Source of the DNA: Kordia jejudonensis | GTDB lineage: Bacteria; Bacteroidota; Bacteroidia; Flavobacteriales; Flavobacteriaceae | Direction of reading: 5' to 3' | Length of the DNA stretch: 64,000 nt | Assembly (NCBI RefSeq): GCF_001005315.1 | Contig: NZ_LBMG01000015.1 | Location: forward strand, 1 to 64,000 | Shown here: positions 1 to 9,230 of the stretch, piece after piece | Layout: every line of letters begins with the position of its first letter | Position numbering within the stretch: position 1 is the first letter of the stretch | Notes under the pieces: model-generated | What the model saw: only the letters and a program-made list of their open reading frames with translations | The model's database searches: none | What the model was told of the DNA's origin: nothing | Translations under genes and position numbers: made by a program

Positions 1-1722
1 CCATTTTTCAAGTTTTTCGTTATTATTATGTACTTCGTTAGCGTTTCTAGTGCTTTTGCTCAGACAGATTCATTAGCGAATAAGTCGTATGATGAACTTG
101 TAAAATTGTATCGATCTACAGCAGGAAATAAACCAGCCGCTGCAAAAATCTATATTACAAAAGCGTACGAACTTGTATCAGAAGGAAATGATACGAGAAA
201 AATTGCAAAAACGCTTTACGGAATTTCATATGCTAATTATCTGTTAACCAATAACATAAAAGCACTTGAAGATTTAGAAAATGTGATTCTTTTGTTATTG
301 GGAGAACAAAAAAAAAGTAGCGGATTACTTTTTCAAGCATATAATTTAAAAGGAACTATATTAACGGACATCGGAAAAAATTCGGAAGCGTTAGACGCTT
401 ATCTAAAAGCTAAAATATATGCTAGAGAAGGAAAAAAAATACGAAATGAAATTCTAGCTTCAACAAATATTGCCTTCATCAAAAAAGAACATAAAGATTT
501 TAAAGAAGCCATTCGGATTTTTAAGGAAAACTTAGAATTGCTTAAAAAATTAACTGTACCAGCATCACAAAAAGTGAAAGACGAAGTTTATCAATTGGCA
601 AATATTGCCGATGCGTATTTACGAATGGGAGAAATGACTTCGGAAAACTACACAAAAGAAGCACGTAATTACAATGGTATTGGCTTTAAAAAATGCTCCA
701 AAAAAGATGATACCGTTTCATATGCATTTCTATTGATTAACGAAGTGAGAATTTTATATCAAGAAGGAAAAATTAATGAAAGTATTGCATTGGCTACAGA
801 AACAGAACACTTGGGAATAGCAAATCAAGATGAAAATTTGCTATGTACTGTGTATGTATTTTTGGGTAAAAACTACGCAAAACTAAAAAACTATAAACAG
901 GCAATTGCTTTTTTAGAAAAGGGAAATGAAATTATTCTAACATCAGAGAAAAAATATTACATTGAACGATTGCTTGTGAAGGAATTGTCAAAAAGTTATA
1001 CCGCACTCGGAGACATTGAAAAAGGACAAAAATACTTTGAGAAATATGCCAAACTGGTAGAAACTGAACTGGAAGAAGATATTAAAGTAATCAAAGAAGT
1101 ATATATAAGAAACGATATCGCAGAACTTAGGGAAGAATTGAAAGAATTAAAAGCAATTATGCTGTCTGAAAAAAGACAAAAACAGCGATTATACTACATT
1201 GTAGGAATTCTAGTTTTACTTGCAGTTACTGGAATAATCTGGTATCAGAAAAATGCACAAAAGCTAAAAAAACGCATCACGTCCGTATTGCAAAAAGTTA
1301 ATGAATTGGAAAATGAGCAAGTTTCTAAAAAGCCAAGTAGTAATTCTATTTCTGAAAAAGTTACAGATACTAAAGCTGCATTATTATTGCAAAAGTTGCA
1401 AAAGTTTGAAGAAGAAAAAGTCTATCTGTTGCCAGATTGTAGTTTAAGTTTTGTAGCTGAACACTTAGATTCAAATACTTCGTATGTTTCTAATGTGATC
1501 AATAATTACAAAAACAAAAGTTTCAAAACATACATTACAGAATTGCGTATCAATACCGCATTAATTCAGCTTAAAAACGATGCTAGACTACATTCATACA
1601 CTATAAAAGCGATTGCCGAAGAGTTTGGGTTTAAACGACAAGAAACCTTTTCTAAAGCCTTTAAACAACACACTGGAATTTATCCTTCTCAATATCTTAA
1701 AAAAATAAGAAATCAGGCATAA
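1..1722 (+). CDS. TPR-repeat membrane regulator with C-terminal AraC-type HTH (5' end cut)
   Basis: The reading frame is open to the left edge. The residues before the first ATG (position 28) are hydrophobic and continue into FVSVSSAFAQ, a typical signal-peptide end, so the true start probably lies outside the window. Counting from that ATG, residues 15-350 are helical TPR-like repeats. One membrane segment follows at about 388-408 (YIVGILVLLAVTGIIW), then a short coiled coil. Residues 465-564 form an AraC-family DNA-binding domain ending in FGFKRQETFSKAFKQHTGIY. This layout (periplasmic TPR, single helix, cytoplasmic AraC domain) is common in Flavobacteriia and suggests a transmembrane transcription regulator. 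The ligand and targets are unknown. The small Cys-rich peptide gene just downstream is a possible target by position only. Confidence 0.85.
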   Translation, partial: PFFKFFVIIMYFVSVSSAFAQTDSLANKSYDELVKLYRSTAGNKPAAAKIYITKAYELVSEGNDTRKIAKTLYGISYANYLLTNNIKALEDLENVILLLLGEQKKSSGLLFQAYNLKGTILTDIGKNSEALDAYLKAKIYAREGKKIRNEILASTNIAFIKKEHKDFKEAIRIFKENLELLKKLTVPASQKVKDEVYQLANIADAYLRMGEMTSENYTKEARNYNGIGFKKCSKKDDTVSYAFLLINEVRILYQEGKINESIALATETEHLGIANQDENLLCTVYVFLGKNYAKLKNYKQAIAFLEKGNEIILTSEKKYYIERLLVKELSKSYTALGDIEKGQKYFEKYAKLVETELEEDIKVIKEVYIRNDIAELREELKELKAIMLSEKRQKQRLYYIVGILVLLAVTGIIWYQKNAQKLKKRITSVLQKVNELENEQVSKKPSSNSISEKVTDTKAALLLQKLQKFEEEKVYLLPDCSLSFVAEHLDSNTSYVSNVINNYKNKSFKTYITELRINTALIQLKNDARLHSYTIKAIAEEFGFKRQETFSKAFKQHTGIYPSQYLKKIRNQA

Positions 1723-1815
1723 ACTCTTTGATAGTTCATAAACTATCAACTGTTACGCTTTGTAAACACTGGGTTTTGTCTTTAATTTGTCACATAACAT
1801 TAAAACAAATACATT

Positions 1816-2079
1816 ATGAAAAAACGAAACTTTAAAGTATTATCATTAAAAAAATATAGTATTTCTAATTTGAATCTGTTAACTAATTATGGAGGAAATG
1901 ATGAAGAAACAAATACGGCTTTTACAACTGTTCCTGGTATGCCAACAATGGTTACATGTGATGACACCTATACTTGTCCTACGATTAATCCAGATATTTG
2001 TCAAACAACGAGAACAGCAGCAGATAATACCTTTGAGGAAACTTGCGATTGTGTCGGATTAGCGAGTTTGGGTTGCTAA
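1816..2079 (+). CDS. RiPP-like precursor peptide (class I lanthipeptide-type leader)
   Basis: This is an 87-residue peptide. The N-terminus (MKKRNFKVLSLKKYSISNL) has the lysine-rich LxLKKxxIxxL pattern I recall from Bacteroidota 'class I lanthipeptide' precursors. A double glycine follows (NYGG, about residues 26-27), a possible cleavage site. The remainder is rich in Thr and has six Cys (VTC, YTC, DIC, ETC, CDC, LGC), the residues that would form thioether or disulfide bridges. It stands alone: no LanB/LanC-type enzyme, protease or transporter gene lies in the window. A second peptide with the same leader type is at 32252-32506. Leader recognition is by eye, and the modification and the product's activity are unknown. 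Confidence 0.72.
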   Translation: MKKRNFKVLSLKKYSISNLNLLTNYGGNDEETNTAFTTVPGMPTMVTCDDTYTCPTINPDICQTTRTAADNTFEETCDCVGLASLGC

Positions 2080-2110
2080 TTTTTTAATGTAATTTAAAAA
2101 GTATACATAC

Positions 2111-2146
2111 AAAAAAACATGAATCGTCATGATTCGTGTTTTTTTT
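2111..2146. terminator. Bidirectional intrinsic terminator
   Basis: An 8-bp hairpin (CATGAATC/GATTCGTG with one G-U pair) is flanked by seven A on the left and eight T on the right. It can therefore end transcription of the RiPP-like gene (+) and of the convergent T9SS protein gene (-). Confidence 0.8.
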
Positions 2147-2166
2147 ATGATTTGTTATAAAGTATG

Positions 2167-5100
2167 TTATCGTTTTAGTGTGAAATGTCCTGTGTAACGC
2201 TCATTATTACTTGGTCTTTCTACCATGAACCAATAATCTGTTGAAGGCAATCGTCTTCCGTGATATGTTCCGTCCCAACCTTGTGATTCTGGTTTTAAAA
2301 TTGTCAGTAACTTTCCAAATCGATCAAAAATATGAATCTTTAAATCAGGTTCAAATTCCGAAGAAATAATCTGCCAATAATCATTAAATCCATCATTATT
2401 TGGTGTAAAGAAACTTGGGTAGAAGAGAAGGTTTACGTCTTGTGTTACAACTCCACAACCATTTTTATCGCGTACATACGCAACCATGCTTCCCACTAAT
2501 AAATTTGTAAAAACGGGACTGTCTTGATAGTTAAAACCATCAATAGAATATTCATAATCGCCAATTCCTTCTACAAAAATTTCAATTTGATTGTTGTTTA
2601 GTGTCCAATCTTGAATTTCTACATTGGTAATAATGGCTTCATCAGATTCTATGACACGAATTGTTTGTGTATTGCTACAGCTTACCGCAGGCAATGAATT
2701 GTAATTTGTAATTACAGTAACGGTATATATGCCTGCTTCTGTTACGGTAATTTCTTGTGTGGTTTCTCCTGTGCTCCAAACATATTCGTCATATCCAGCA
2801 TCGGCGCTAATGACTACACTTTCATTGGTACATACATAGGCGATAATTTCGTCCGTATTTACATTTGGTACATCTTTTACTTCAATAAAGAACGAAGTAG
2901 TGTCGTAACAATCGGTTTCTACCGTATTTTCAATTCGCACAAATATTTCTTGCGGATTAGTTTCGTTAGAAAAACTAGCGGTAATTTCATTCGTTCGTGC
3001 ATCTGCATCCGCTTGTGAAGTGTAATATCGAATCGCAAATGAACCTGTTTGTCCATTGGCTACAAAATCATTTTGAACGGCCAAATTGAACACTTCCGTG
3101 CCATCATTTGAAACATCATCACACACAATTAAATCGCCTACCGCATTTGCCGTAAATTGAGTCTGTAAAAATAGTGTGAAGCTTGTTACCGAAAAACAAT
3201 CCGTATTTAGATTGTTTTCTTTACGAGCATAAATTATTTGCGAAGTATTTTGAAGAAAATAATTAGTTAATAATCTATTGGTATCGTTTGCAGCATCTGT
3301 TGGATCTACATAATAAAATACTTCAAAAAGTGTGTCACTTTGCGTTCCTAAAACCTGATCTGTAAACTGTGATAAGTCTATCAATTCCTGAACATCATTT
3401 AAATTATCACAAATATTGATGTCCGCAATAGTTTCCGTTGTTGGACTTTCAAAAACGATCAAATTAAAACTCGTAGTATCATAACAATCAGTTTCTACGG
3501 TATTTTCAATTCGCGCAAATATTTCTTGCGGATTCGTTTCGTTGGCAAAATTTGCGGCAATTTCATTCGTTCGTGCATCTGCATCCGCTTGCGATCTGTA
3601 GTATCGAATTGTAAATGAACCAGTTTGTCCGTTTGTAATCAGGTTGTTTTGTACTGTTAAATCGAATACTTCTGAATCGTCATTAGAAACATCATCACAC
3701 ACAATCAAATCGTTTACAGGATTTGCGGTAAATTGTGTTTGTAACAATACGGTAAAATTGATTATTGAAAAGCAAGTATCATGCAGCATATTTTCTTTTC
3801 TGGCATAAATTGTCTGTGAAGTATTTTGAATTAAATAATTCGTTGGCAATCGATTGATATCCATATCAGCATCTGTTGGATCGTCATAATAAAACACTTC
3901 GAAAACGGTATTGCTTTGTGTTCCTAATACTTGATCTGTTAAGAGTGACAAATCAATCAATTCCTCGCCATCATTCAGGTCATCACAAATATTAATGTCT
4001 GCAATAGTTTCCGTTGTTGGACTTTCAAATACAATCAAATTAAAACTTGTAACAGCATAACAATCAGGATTGTCAGCATGTTCAATTCTCACAAAAACCT
4101 CTTCAGGATTGGCTGCATTTGTATAGGCGGTAGGTAATGGATTGCTGCTGTTATCGGCATCATCTAAATTTATATGATAAGATAAATTAAACACATCTCC
4201 AACAGCTTGCCCAGCTAATACTTCAGGTTCTTTGGTCGTTAAATCGAAAAGTGTAATTCCATCATTTACCGTGTCATCACAAATTAAATAATCAGAAATA
4301 GTATTTACAATTGGGGGATTGCTAATGATTACCGTTGCTGTGTTAGAAGTTGTGGAGGAAGGCGTTGTTAATGTAACCGTTACATCATAACTACCAACTG
4401 TAGCATACGTATGCGAAGGATTTTCTAGCGTAGATGTATTTCCATCGCCAAAATCCCATAGAATTGCCGTAACATCTTCTGAGTTTGTATTCATTACAAA
4501 TTGTGTAGCATCTCCTAAACAAGTGCCTTCAAACTCAATTCCTACTAAAAATAACGATTGTATAAACGGTGGTAATCCTTGTGTGGAAGTTCGTGTACCC
4601 AAATCAACTCCATTATTTACATAGTTAGCGGCTGTTCCTAAAGCTTCTGGATTATTAATAACGCCTAAGAAATTTCGATTTGGTCTGGCAAAATATATTT
4701 TACCATCAATAGCCAATTGTAATGCAGCTCTTTGCTCAACGGCTGAATGCAATTGTACTCTCGTAGCACTAATGTTAGGCGCTGTTAAATCGAACTGATG
4801 TAAATATGTTGTTGTGGTAGAAAATTGCCCAGCAGACACATACATTCTGTCTGAACTAGCAGAAAACTCAGCACAATAGGGAGAATTTATAGTGTTTAGT
4901 TGTGATATTTCAGGACTAACATCTCCTGTAGTAACGTCAAAATTATGCAGACAAACATGTGTTTGTTCCTGATTGCAAATTACAATTTTGGTGCCATCAG
5001 GAGAAATTTTTAAATAACCTCTTCCGTCGTTTGTAGCACAACCACTATAGGTTGATCTAACTGAATTTGTGTCAATCCCAGTACTTGTGATATGATACGC

Positions 5101-5661
5101 GTGAAAAGTATCATACGTACCTGTATTTCCTGTAGGAGAAGCATAGCTAACAACCCAAAATCCGTCGTTTCCATCACTAATAGCGGCAATTTTTTCTGCA
5201 CTTCTAGCAAGGAGTAAAATATTTTTTTGTCCTGGAACGACATCTCCATTTCCTCCATTTAGGGTCAAATCAACGACACTGTAATACAAACCACCATCAC
5301 TTGCGTTGTGATCTACACAAAATATATAGTATTTAGTTGTATCATTTGGAAACGGAACAATGATCCCTGATTGCGAACTCGAAGAATTTCCTTGCAAAAA
5401 CTGCCCATTGGGCATTATATTATGATTCGTGTCCCAAACCGTGATTCCATCAGTGTAAAGTAGTAAATTACCATTTTCATCAGAAATAGTTGCACAACCT
5501 TCATCTGTATCGATTTGTCCATCAAATATAGCGACAGGAGTACCACTGCTAAAGTCAAGACCGGCATTTTCCCCAAAATACCATATGTTCGTTTGTCCTT
5601 GCGAAAAGCAATGAAAAATATTAAATGTTATAAAAACTAGGAGTAAAAATTTTCTTTTCAT
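2167..5661 (-). CDS. Large secreted protein with PKD domain and T9SS type B sorting domain
   Basis: This is a 1164-residue protein. A signal peptide (MKRKFLLLVFITFNIFHCFS) is followed by a propeller-like region (about 25-370). A PKD domain spans about 380-448 (WDFGDGNTSTLENPSHTY). Several related modules of about 90-105 residues then run from 455 to 980, each starting with a motif like ICDDxxNDG and containing a FxxxYYxxxxDA core and a CYxxTSFxL end. The last 85 residues (FTPNNDGFNDYW through GWDGTYHGRRLPSTDYWF to FTLKR) are a clear T9SS type B (gliding-motility-associated) C-terminal sorting domain. The protein is therefore exported by T9SS and attached or released at the cell surface. A role as adhesin or substrate-binding protein is inference. 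The repeated modules are also nearly identical in DNA (compare 3400-3540 with 3960-4070), so array length may vary between strains. Confidence 0.9.
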   Translation of the reverse strand: MKRKFLLLVFITFNIFHCFSQGQTNIWYFGENAGLDFSSGTPVAIFDGQIDTDEGCATISDENGNLLLYTDGITVWDTNHNIMPNGQFLQGNSSSSQSGIIVPFPNDTTKYYIFCVDHNASDGGLYYSVVDLTLNGGNGDVVPGQKNILLLARSAEKIAAISDGNDGFWVVSYASPTGNTGTYDTFHAYHITSTGIDTNSVRSTYSGCATNDGRGYLKISPDGTKIVICNQEQTHVCLHNFDVTTGDVSPEISQLNTINSPYCAEFSASSDRMYVSAGQFSTTTTYLHQFDLTAPNISATRVQLHSAVEQRAALQLAIDGKIYFARPNRNFLGVINNPEALGTAANYVNNGVDLGTRTSTQGLPPFIQSLFLVGIEFEGTCLGDATQFVMNTNSEDVTAILWDFGDGNTSTLENPSHTYATVGSYDVTVTLTTPSSTTSNTATVIISNPPIVNTISDYLICDDTVNDGITLFDLTTKEPEVLAGQAVGDVFNLSYHINLDDADNSSNPLPTAYTNAANPEEVFVRIEHADNPDCYAVTSFNLIVFESPTTETIADINICDDLNDGEELIDLSLLTDQVLGTQSNTVFEVFYYDDPTDADMDINRLPTNYLIQNTSQTIYARKENMLHDTCFSIINFTVLLQTQFTANPVNDLIVCDDVSNDDSEVFDLTVQNNLITNGQTGSFTIRYYRSQADADARTNEIAANFANETNPQEIFARIENTVETDCYDTTSFNLIVFESPTTETIADINICDNLNDVQELIDLSQFTDQVLGTQSDTLFEVFYYVDPTDAANDTNRLLTNYFLQNTSQIIYARKENNLNTDCFSVTSFTLFLQTQFTANAVGDLIVCDDVSNDGTEVFNLAVQNDFVANGQTGSFAIRYYTSQADADARTNEITASFSNETNPQEIFVRIENTVETDCYDTTSFFIEVKDVPNVNTDEIIAYVCTNESVVISADAGYDEYVWSTGETTQEITVTEAGIYTVTVITNYNSLPAVSCSNTQTIRVIESDEAIITNVEIQDWTLNNNQIEIFVEGIGDYEYSIDGFNYQDSPVFTNLLVGSMVAYVRDKNGCGVVTQDVNLLFYPSFFTPNNDGFNDYWQIISSEFEPDLKIHIFDRFGKLLTILKPESQGWDGTYHGRRLPSTDYWFMVERPSNNERYTGHFTLKR

Positions 5662-5825
5662 ACAGTATTATTCAAAAAAGTATATTATGCGGTCATGATT
5701 CAATGTTTATTTAGGGGACGAGATAAAGTTACTATATTTTTATAAGAATTCCTTGTAATGTGTGTCTAGTTTAAGGTAAAATCAGAAACTTTTGCTATCT
5801 TAAACATCTAAAATCATAACAATAC

Positions 5826-6686
5826 ATGTCATATTGGGCAATTGGAATCGTAGTTTTTATTATAATTTATATTATTGCAAATATAGTATTATACTTCCTA
5901 CAAGAACGTTTCATCTTTAAAGCCGAAAAGCTGCCAAGTAATTTTAAATTTGATTATGAAAATCAGATTTTTGATGAATATAATATTGAAGTTGATGAAG
6001 GTGTAAATATTAACGGAATCCATTTTAAAGTACGAAACCCAAAAGGTGTAGTATTGTATTTAAAAGGAAATTCGAGAAGCATTAAAGGTTGGGGAAAGTT
6101 TGCGGTCGATTTTACACGTCACGGTTTTGATGTGTTGATGGTGGATTATCGCGGTTATGGAAAAAGCACGGGAAAGCGCACAGAAGCTGGTATTAAGAAA
6201 GATTTGCAATATGTATACGATCGGCTAAAAGAGCAAGTAGACGAAAAGTTTATTACCTTGTATGGAAGATCGTTAGGTTCGGGTTTTGCGACTAAATTGG
6301 CTTCAAACAACAATCCGCGTTTGTTAATATTAGATGCGCCATATTACAGTGTAAAACACATCACTAAACGTTTTTTACCGATCATGCCAATGTCGTTAAT
6401 TTTACGGTTTCCAGTAAAAACCTATCGTTGGATTGAATATGTAAAATGTCCGATAAAAATAATTCATGGAACCAGCGATAAGCTAATTCCGTTTAAAACA
6501 AGCGTGAAATTATCCAAAATAAATTCAAAATGGACACGATTATATCCAGTAATTGATGGCGGACATAACAATTTGCATACATTTCCTCAATACCATCGTT
6601 TTTTAGAAGAAATTTTATATTCAGAATTGCCAAAAGAAATTGATCCGCAAACTTCAAGTTTAAACTTTAGACGAAAAAAACAGTAA
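5826..6686 (+). CDS. Alpha/beta hydrolase (first of a tandem pair)
   Basis: This is a 286-residue serine-hydrolase-like protein with one N-terminal membrane anchor (about 3-26). It has the fold's strand signature MVDYRGYGKSTGK and a nucleophile elbow GRSLGSG (Ser149). A probable acid sits in HGTSDKLIP and the histidine in DGGHNNL. This resembles the BEM46/YqkD-like family of membrane-anchored hydrolases. Its stop TAA is directly followed by the ATG of a paralogue with the same layout (6687-7487), so the two are surely co-transcribed and arose by tandem duplication. The substrate is unknown. Confidence 0.85.
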   Translation: MSYWAIGIVVFIIIYIIANIVLYFLQERFIFKAEKLPSNFKFDYENQIFDEYNIEVDEGVNINGIHFKVRNPKGVVLYLKGNSRSIKGWGKFAVDFTRHGFDVLMVDYRGYGKSTGKRTEAGIKKDLQYVYDRLKEQVDEKFITLYGRSLGSGFATKLASNNNPRLLILDAPYYSVKHITKRFLPIMPMSLILRFPVKTYRWIEYVKCPIKIIHGTSDKLIPFKTSVKLSKINSKWTRLYPVIDGGHNNLHTFPQYHRFLEEILYSELPKEIDPQTSSLNFRRKKQ

Positions 6687-7487
6687 ATGAAGCGCTTAAA
6701 GACAATAGGTATTGTTATCATTGCATTCTATATAGTAATTTCACTTATGTTACTTAATTTTCAAGAACAACTTATATTTCGAAGCCAAACGTTGCCACAA
6801 AACCATGTGTTTACGTCAGATGTTCCGTTTGAACAATTATTCTTGAAAGCTTCGGATGGCGCTATTTTAAACGGATTACACTACAAACAAGAACATCCAA
6901 AAGGTGTTTTGTTATATTTTCATGGAAATGCACAAACCTTAGAATATTGGGGCAAATGGGCAGAAAAATTATCACAAGATTATCAGTACGATGTGGTCAT
7001 TATGGATTATCGCGGTTATGGAAAAAGTACAGGAAAACGCAGTTATGACAGTATGTTAGCCGATGGAATGCTATTTTATAAATATTGCAAAACTAAATTT
7101 TCAGAAGACAGCATTACCATATTTGGGCGTTCGCTTGGTGGCGCGTTTGCGACACATGTGGCAACCAAAACCAACGCAAAACAGTTATTATTAGAATCTA
7201 CATTTACAAGTGTGTATGATATCGGAAGCAAACGATTCTGGTTTTTACCGCTGAAATGGTTGTTAAAATATCCTTTTCAAAACGATCAAAATATTCAACA
7301 AATTACGATGCCAACATTTATCATTCATGGAACGGAAGATGCCATCGTTCCTTATGAACACGGGCAAAAACTATATAAAAAGTCGGGTAGTGGCAACAAA
7401 AAAATCTATACCATTCAAAATGGACTGCACAATGATTTGATTAGTTATCCTGAATATTTTGAAGCATTGAACGAAATTTTGAAATAG
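6687..7487 (+). CDS. Alpha/beta hydrolase (second of a tandem pair)
   Basis: This 266-residue protein is a paralogue of the preceding gene, sharing the N-terminal anchor (about 5-24), YFHGNAQT, MDYRGYGKSTGKRS and the nucleophile elbow GRSLGGAF (Ser149). The acid is in HGTEDAIVP and the histidine in NGLHNDL. It retains a canonical HGN oxyanion-type motif where the first copy has the less usual LKGNS, so the two copies may differ in activity. Translation starts immediately after the upstream stop codon (TAA-ATG), suggesting translational coupling. Substrate unknown. Confidence 0.87.
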   Translation: MKRLKTIGIVIIAFYIVISLMLLNFQEQLIFRSQTLPQNHVFTSDVPFEQLFLKASDGAILNGLHYKQEHPKGVLLYFHGNAQTLEYWGKWAEKLSQDYQYDVVIMDYRGYGKSTGKRSYDSMLADGMLFYKYCKTKFSEDSITIFGRSLGGAFATHVATKTNAKQLLLESTFTSVYDIGSKRFWFLPLKWLLKYPFQNDQNIQQITMPTFIIHGTEDAIVPYEHGQKLYKKSGSGNKKIYTIQNGLHNDLISYPEYFEALNEILK

Positions 7488-7561
7488 GAATTTAGATTTT
7501 TAGACACACTTCGCTTTAGTATCGCTTCAAAATACTTAATAAAAACTTAATAATCAAAATC

Positions 7562-8359
7562 TTAAGATTGAGTTACTTTTTTCTTTGCCATACGCAAATT
7601 CAAAAATTCTACCATGAGTGAAAAGGCAATGGCAAAGTATAAATATCCTTTAGGAATCGATCCGACACTTTGATTAAACACTTTTAAATGTGATAAATGC
7701 GCCGCTTCTGCAATCAGCATAAAACCTATCAAAATCAAAAATGACAATCCTAAAATCTGAATTGATGGGTTTTTGTTTACAAAACTTCCCACAGGATTTG
7801 CAAATAGCATCATGATAATTACGGAAACCACAACAGCAATAATCATTACGATTAGCGCATCGTTTGGATTTGAAGAAATTCCGTTTGTCATTCCAATCGC
7901 TGTCAAAATAGAATCAAATGAAAACACAATATTAATCATGGTAATTTGCACAATTGCTTTTGTCAATGTTGTAGAGCGATGACTTTTTACTTCGCGTTCA
8001 TCATGTTCACGATCCACAACTTTTTCATGAATTTCTTTCGTGCTTTTATACAAAAGAAAAATTCCTCCAAAGAATAAAATCAAGGCTTGCCAACTGATTC
8101 CGCCAGAAATCCAACTCTTATTAATATGCCAAAAAGGAGCTTTCATCGCCACTAAAAACGAAATTCCGAATAACAAAATAATACGCATTGCCATAGCTAA
8201 TACCAACCCAATATTCGTGGCTTTCTTGCGTAAATTATCGGGTAACTTTCCAGCGGCAATTGAAATAAAAATAATATTGTCTATTCCAAGAACAATCTCT
8301 AACAATGTCAGCGTTATAATTGCTGCCCAAACATCTGGATTTGAAAAAAGTTCAAACAT
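7562..8359 (-). CDS. TerC family integral membrane protein
   Basis: This 265-residue protein has about seven membrane helices and the family signatures LEIVLGIDNIIFISI near the N-terminus and VFSFDSILTAIGM in the middle, each carrying acidic residues inside a helix. TerC/YkoY/YceF-type proteins are linked to metal-ion homeostasis (manganese export or metalation of secreted enzymes in some species) and to tellurite resistance in others. Here there is no tellurite gene cluster, so a metal-related role is the safer guess. It begins 2 bases after the stop of the upstream lipoprotein gene on the same strand and probably shares its transcript. Confidence 0.88.
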   Translation of the reverse strand: MFELFSNPDVWAAIITLTLLEIVLGIDNIIFISIAAGKLPDNLRKKATNIGLVLAMAMRIILLFGISFLVAMKAPFWHINKSWISGGISWQALILFFGGIFLLYKSTKEIHEKVVDREHDEREVKSHRSTTLTKAIVQITMINIVFSFDSILTAIGMTNGISSNPNDALIVMIIAVVVSVIIMMLFANPVGSFVNKNPSIQILGLSFLILIGFMLIAEAAHLSHLKVFNQSVGSIPKGYLYFAIAFSLMVEFLNLRMAKKKVTQS

Positions 8360-8361
8360 AT

Positions 8362-8739
8362 TTATTTAATTTTTGTAACAGTACCACGTTTTTTATTCTT
8401 TTGATCTTCTAGCAATGAATATTCTAGTAAATAGGTGTTTTCTTTGGTGGAAATAATTTTCATCTGAATCGGTTTTCCATCTCTAAAATCAATAGGATGC
8501 AACTTTCTGCCCACAAACTCACAATCATTGACCCAGCGAATCGTAAATGTATCAATTTTATTATCATAATAATCAATGCTCAACGAATCTGTACGAATAG
8601 AACGTCCAGTTTTTGTTTCTCCGTTGATTTCATATGTAAATTCAAAAGTTCCCGTTTGAAAATCTTTGCAATTTCGCTCCACAGAATAACAAGAACTCAA
8701 CAATAAGGCAATACAAGCAATAAGAAAGAAGTTTTTCAC
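8362..8739 (-). CDS. Small lipoprotein of unknown function
   Basis: I place the start at GTG 8739, which gives a textbook lipoprotein signal (MKNFFLIACIALLLSSC). The frame can be extended to a TTG at 8772, but that adds a polar stretch in front of the signal. The mature part (about 108 residues) contains EFTYEINGETKTGRSIRTDS and RWVNDCEFVGRKL, a beta-rich pattern seen in small lipocalin-like or DNA-topoisomerase-IV-annotated Flavobacterial lipoproteins; no catalytic motif is visible. It lies 2 bases upstream of the terC-like gene, so the two are probably one operon. Confidence 0.7.
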   Translation of the reverse strand: MKNFFLIACIALLLSSCYSVERNCKDFQTGTFEFTYEINGETKTGRSIRTDSLSIDYYDNKIDTFTIRWVNDCEFVGRKLHPIDFRDGKPIQMKIISTKENTYLLEYSLLEDQKNKKRGTVTKIK

Positions 8740-8810
8740 TGAAATAGATTTTAAAAGTGAATATGAATACAAAGAAACTAAAAATTTAAGTTGGCTAAAA
8801 AAGAATCCAG

Positions 8811-9230
8811 CTATTTTTGATACGCTTCAAAAGTTCCGTCGGTATAAAAAATTACAATCTTATCAATTTTTTTTCCTTGAGCTGTACTTTTAGAAATGAT
8901 ACTTTCTTCCAAAGGAAATGACTTTGAAGTTTCTTCATGCACAATTTTTGGTGTCGTTATCGGAGTAGAAGTGGCAACATTTTCTGTAACAACTTTTTTA
9001 GGAAAACTTCCTTTTCCGTTCAACAACCAATACAATTCTACCTCTGGAAAAGCGTTCAAAATTTTCATGACAAACTCCAAACTTGGCTTATTTCTACCTG
9101 ATAAAATATGTGAAATACTAGAACGTTGCACGCTCAATTTATCCGCAAAAGCAGAAGCGGAAAGTCCGTAATACTCAAGTATTTTTCGTAGTCTTTTTGT
9201 AAAATCAGAAGTGTTTATCATTGTAAACAA
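8811..9230 (-). CDS. XRE-family helix-turn-helix regulator
   Basis: This is a 139-residue protein. Residues 7-62 form a lambda-repressor-type HTH (LRKILEYYGLSASAFADKL, then SSISHILSGRNKPSLEFV). Residues 85-139 are a linker and a short C-terminal segment ending IVIFYTDGTFEAYQK. It is divergent from the M14-family peptidase gene at 9529. The 298-base space between them holds several TTTAC...GTAAA palindromes, some overlapping the -7 elements of both promoters, which suggests autoregulation and control of the peptidase gene. That link is inference from site placement. Confidence 0.85.
   Translation of the reverse strand: MFTMINTSDFTKRLRKILEYYGLSASAFADKLSVQRSSISHILSGRNKPSLEFVMKILNAFPEVELYWLLNGKGSFPKKVVTENVATSTPITTPKIVHEETSKSFPLEESIISKSTAQGKKIDKIVIFYTDGTFEAYQK

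Noticed and set aside
2755-3018. Plus-strand frame of 87 codons
   Set aside because: It is antisense to the repeated part of the T9SS protein and has no supporting features.
7558-7569. AATCTTAAGATT palindrome between the convergent hydrolase and TerC genes
   Set aside because: It is short, AT-rich and lacks a T-run; there is not enough to call it a terminator or operator.
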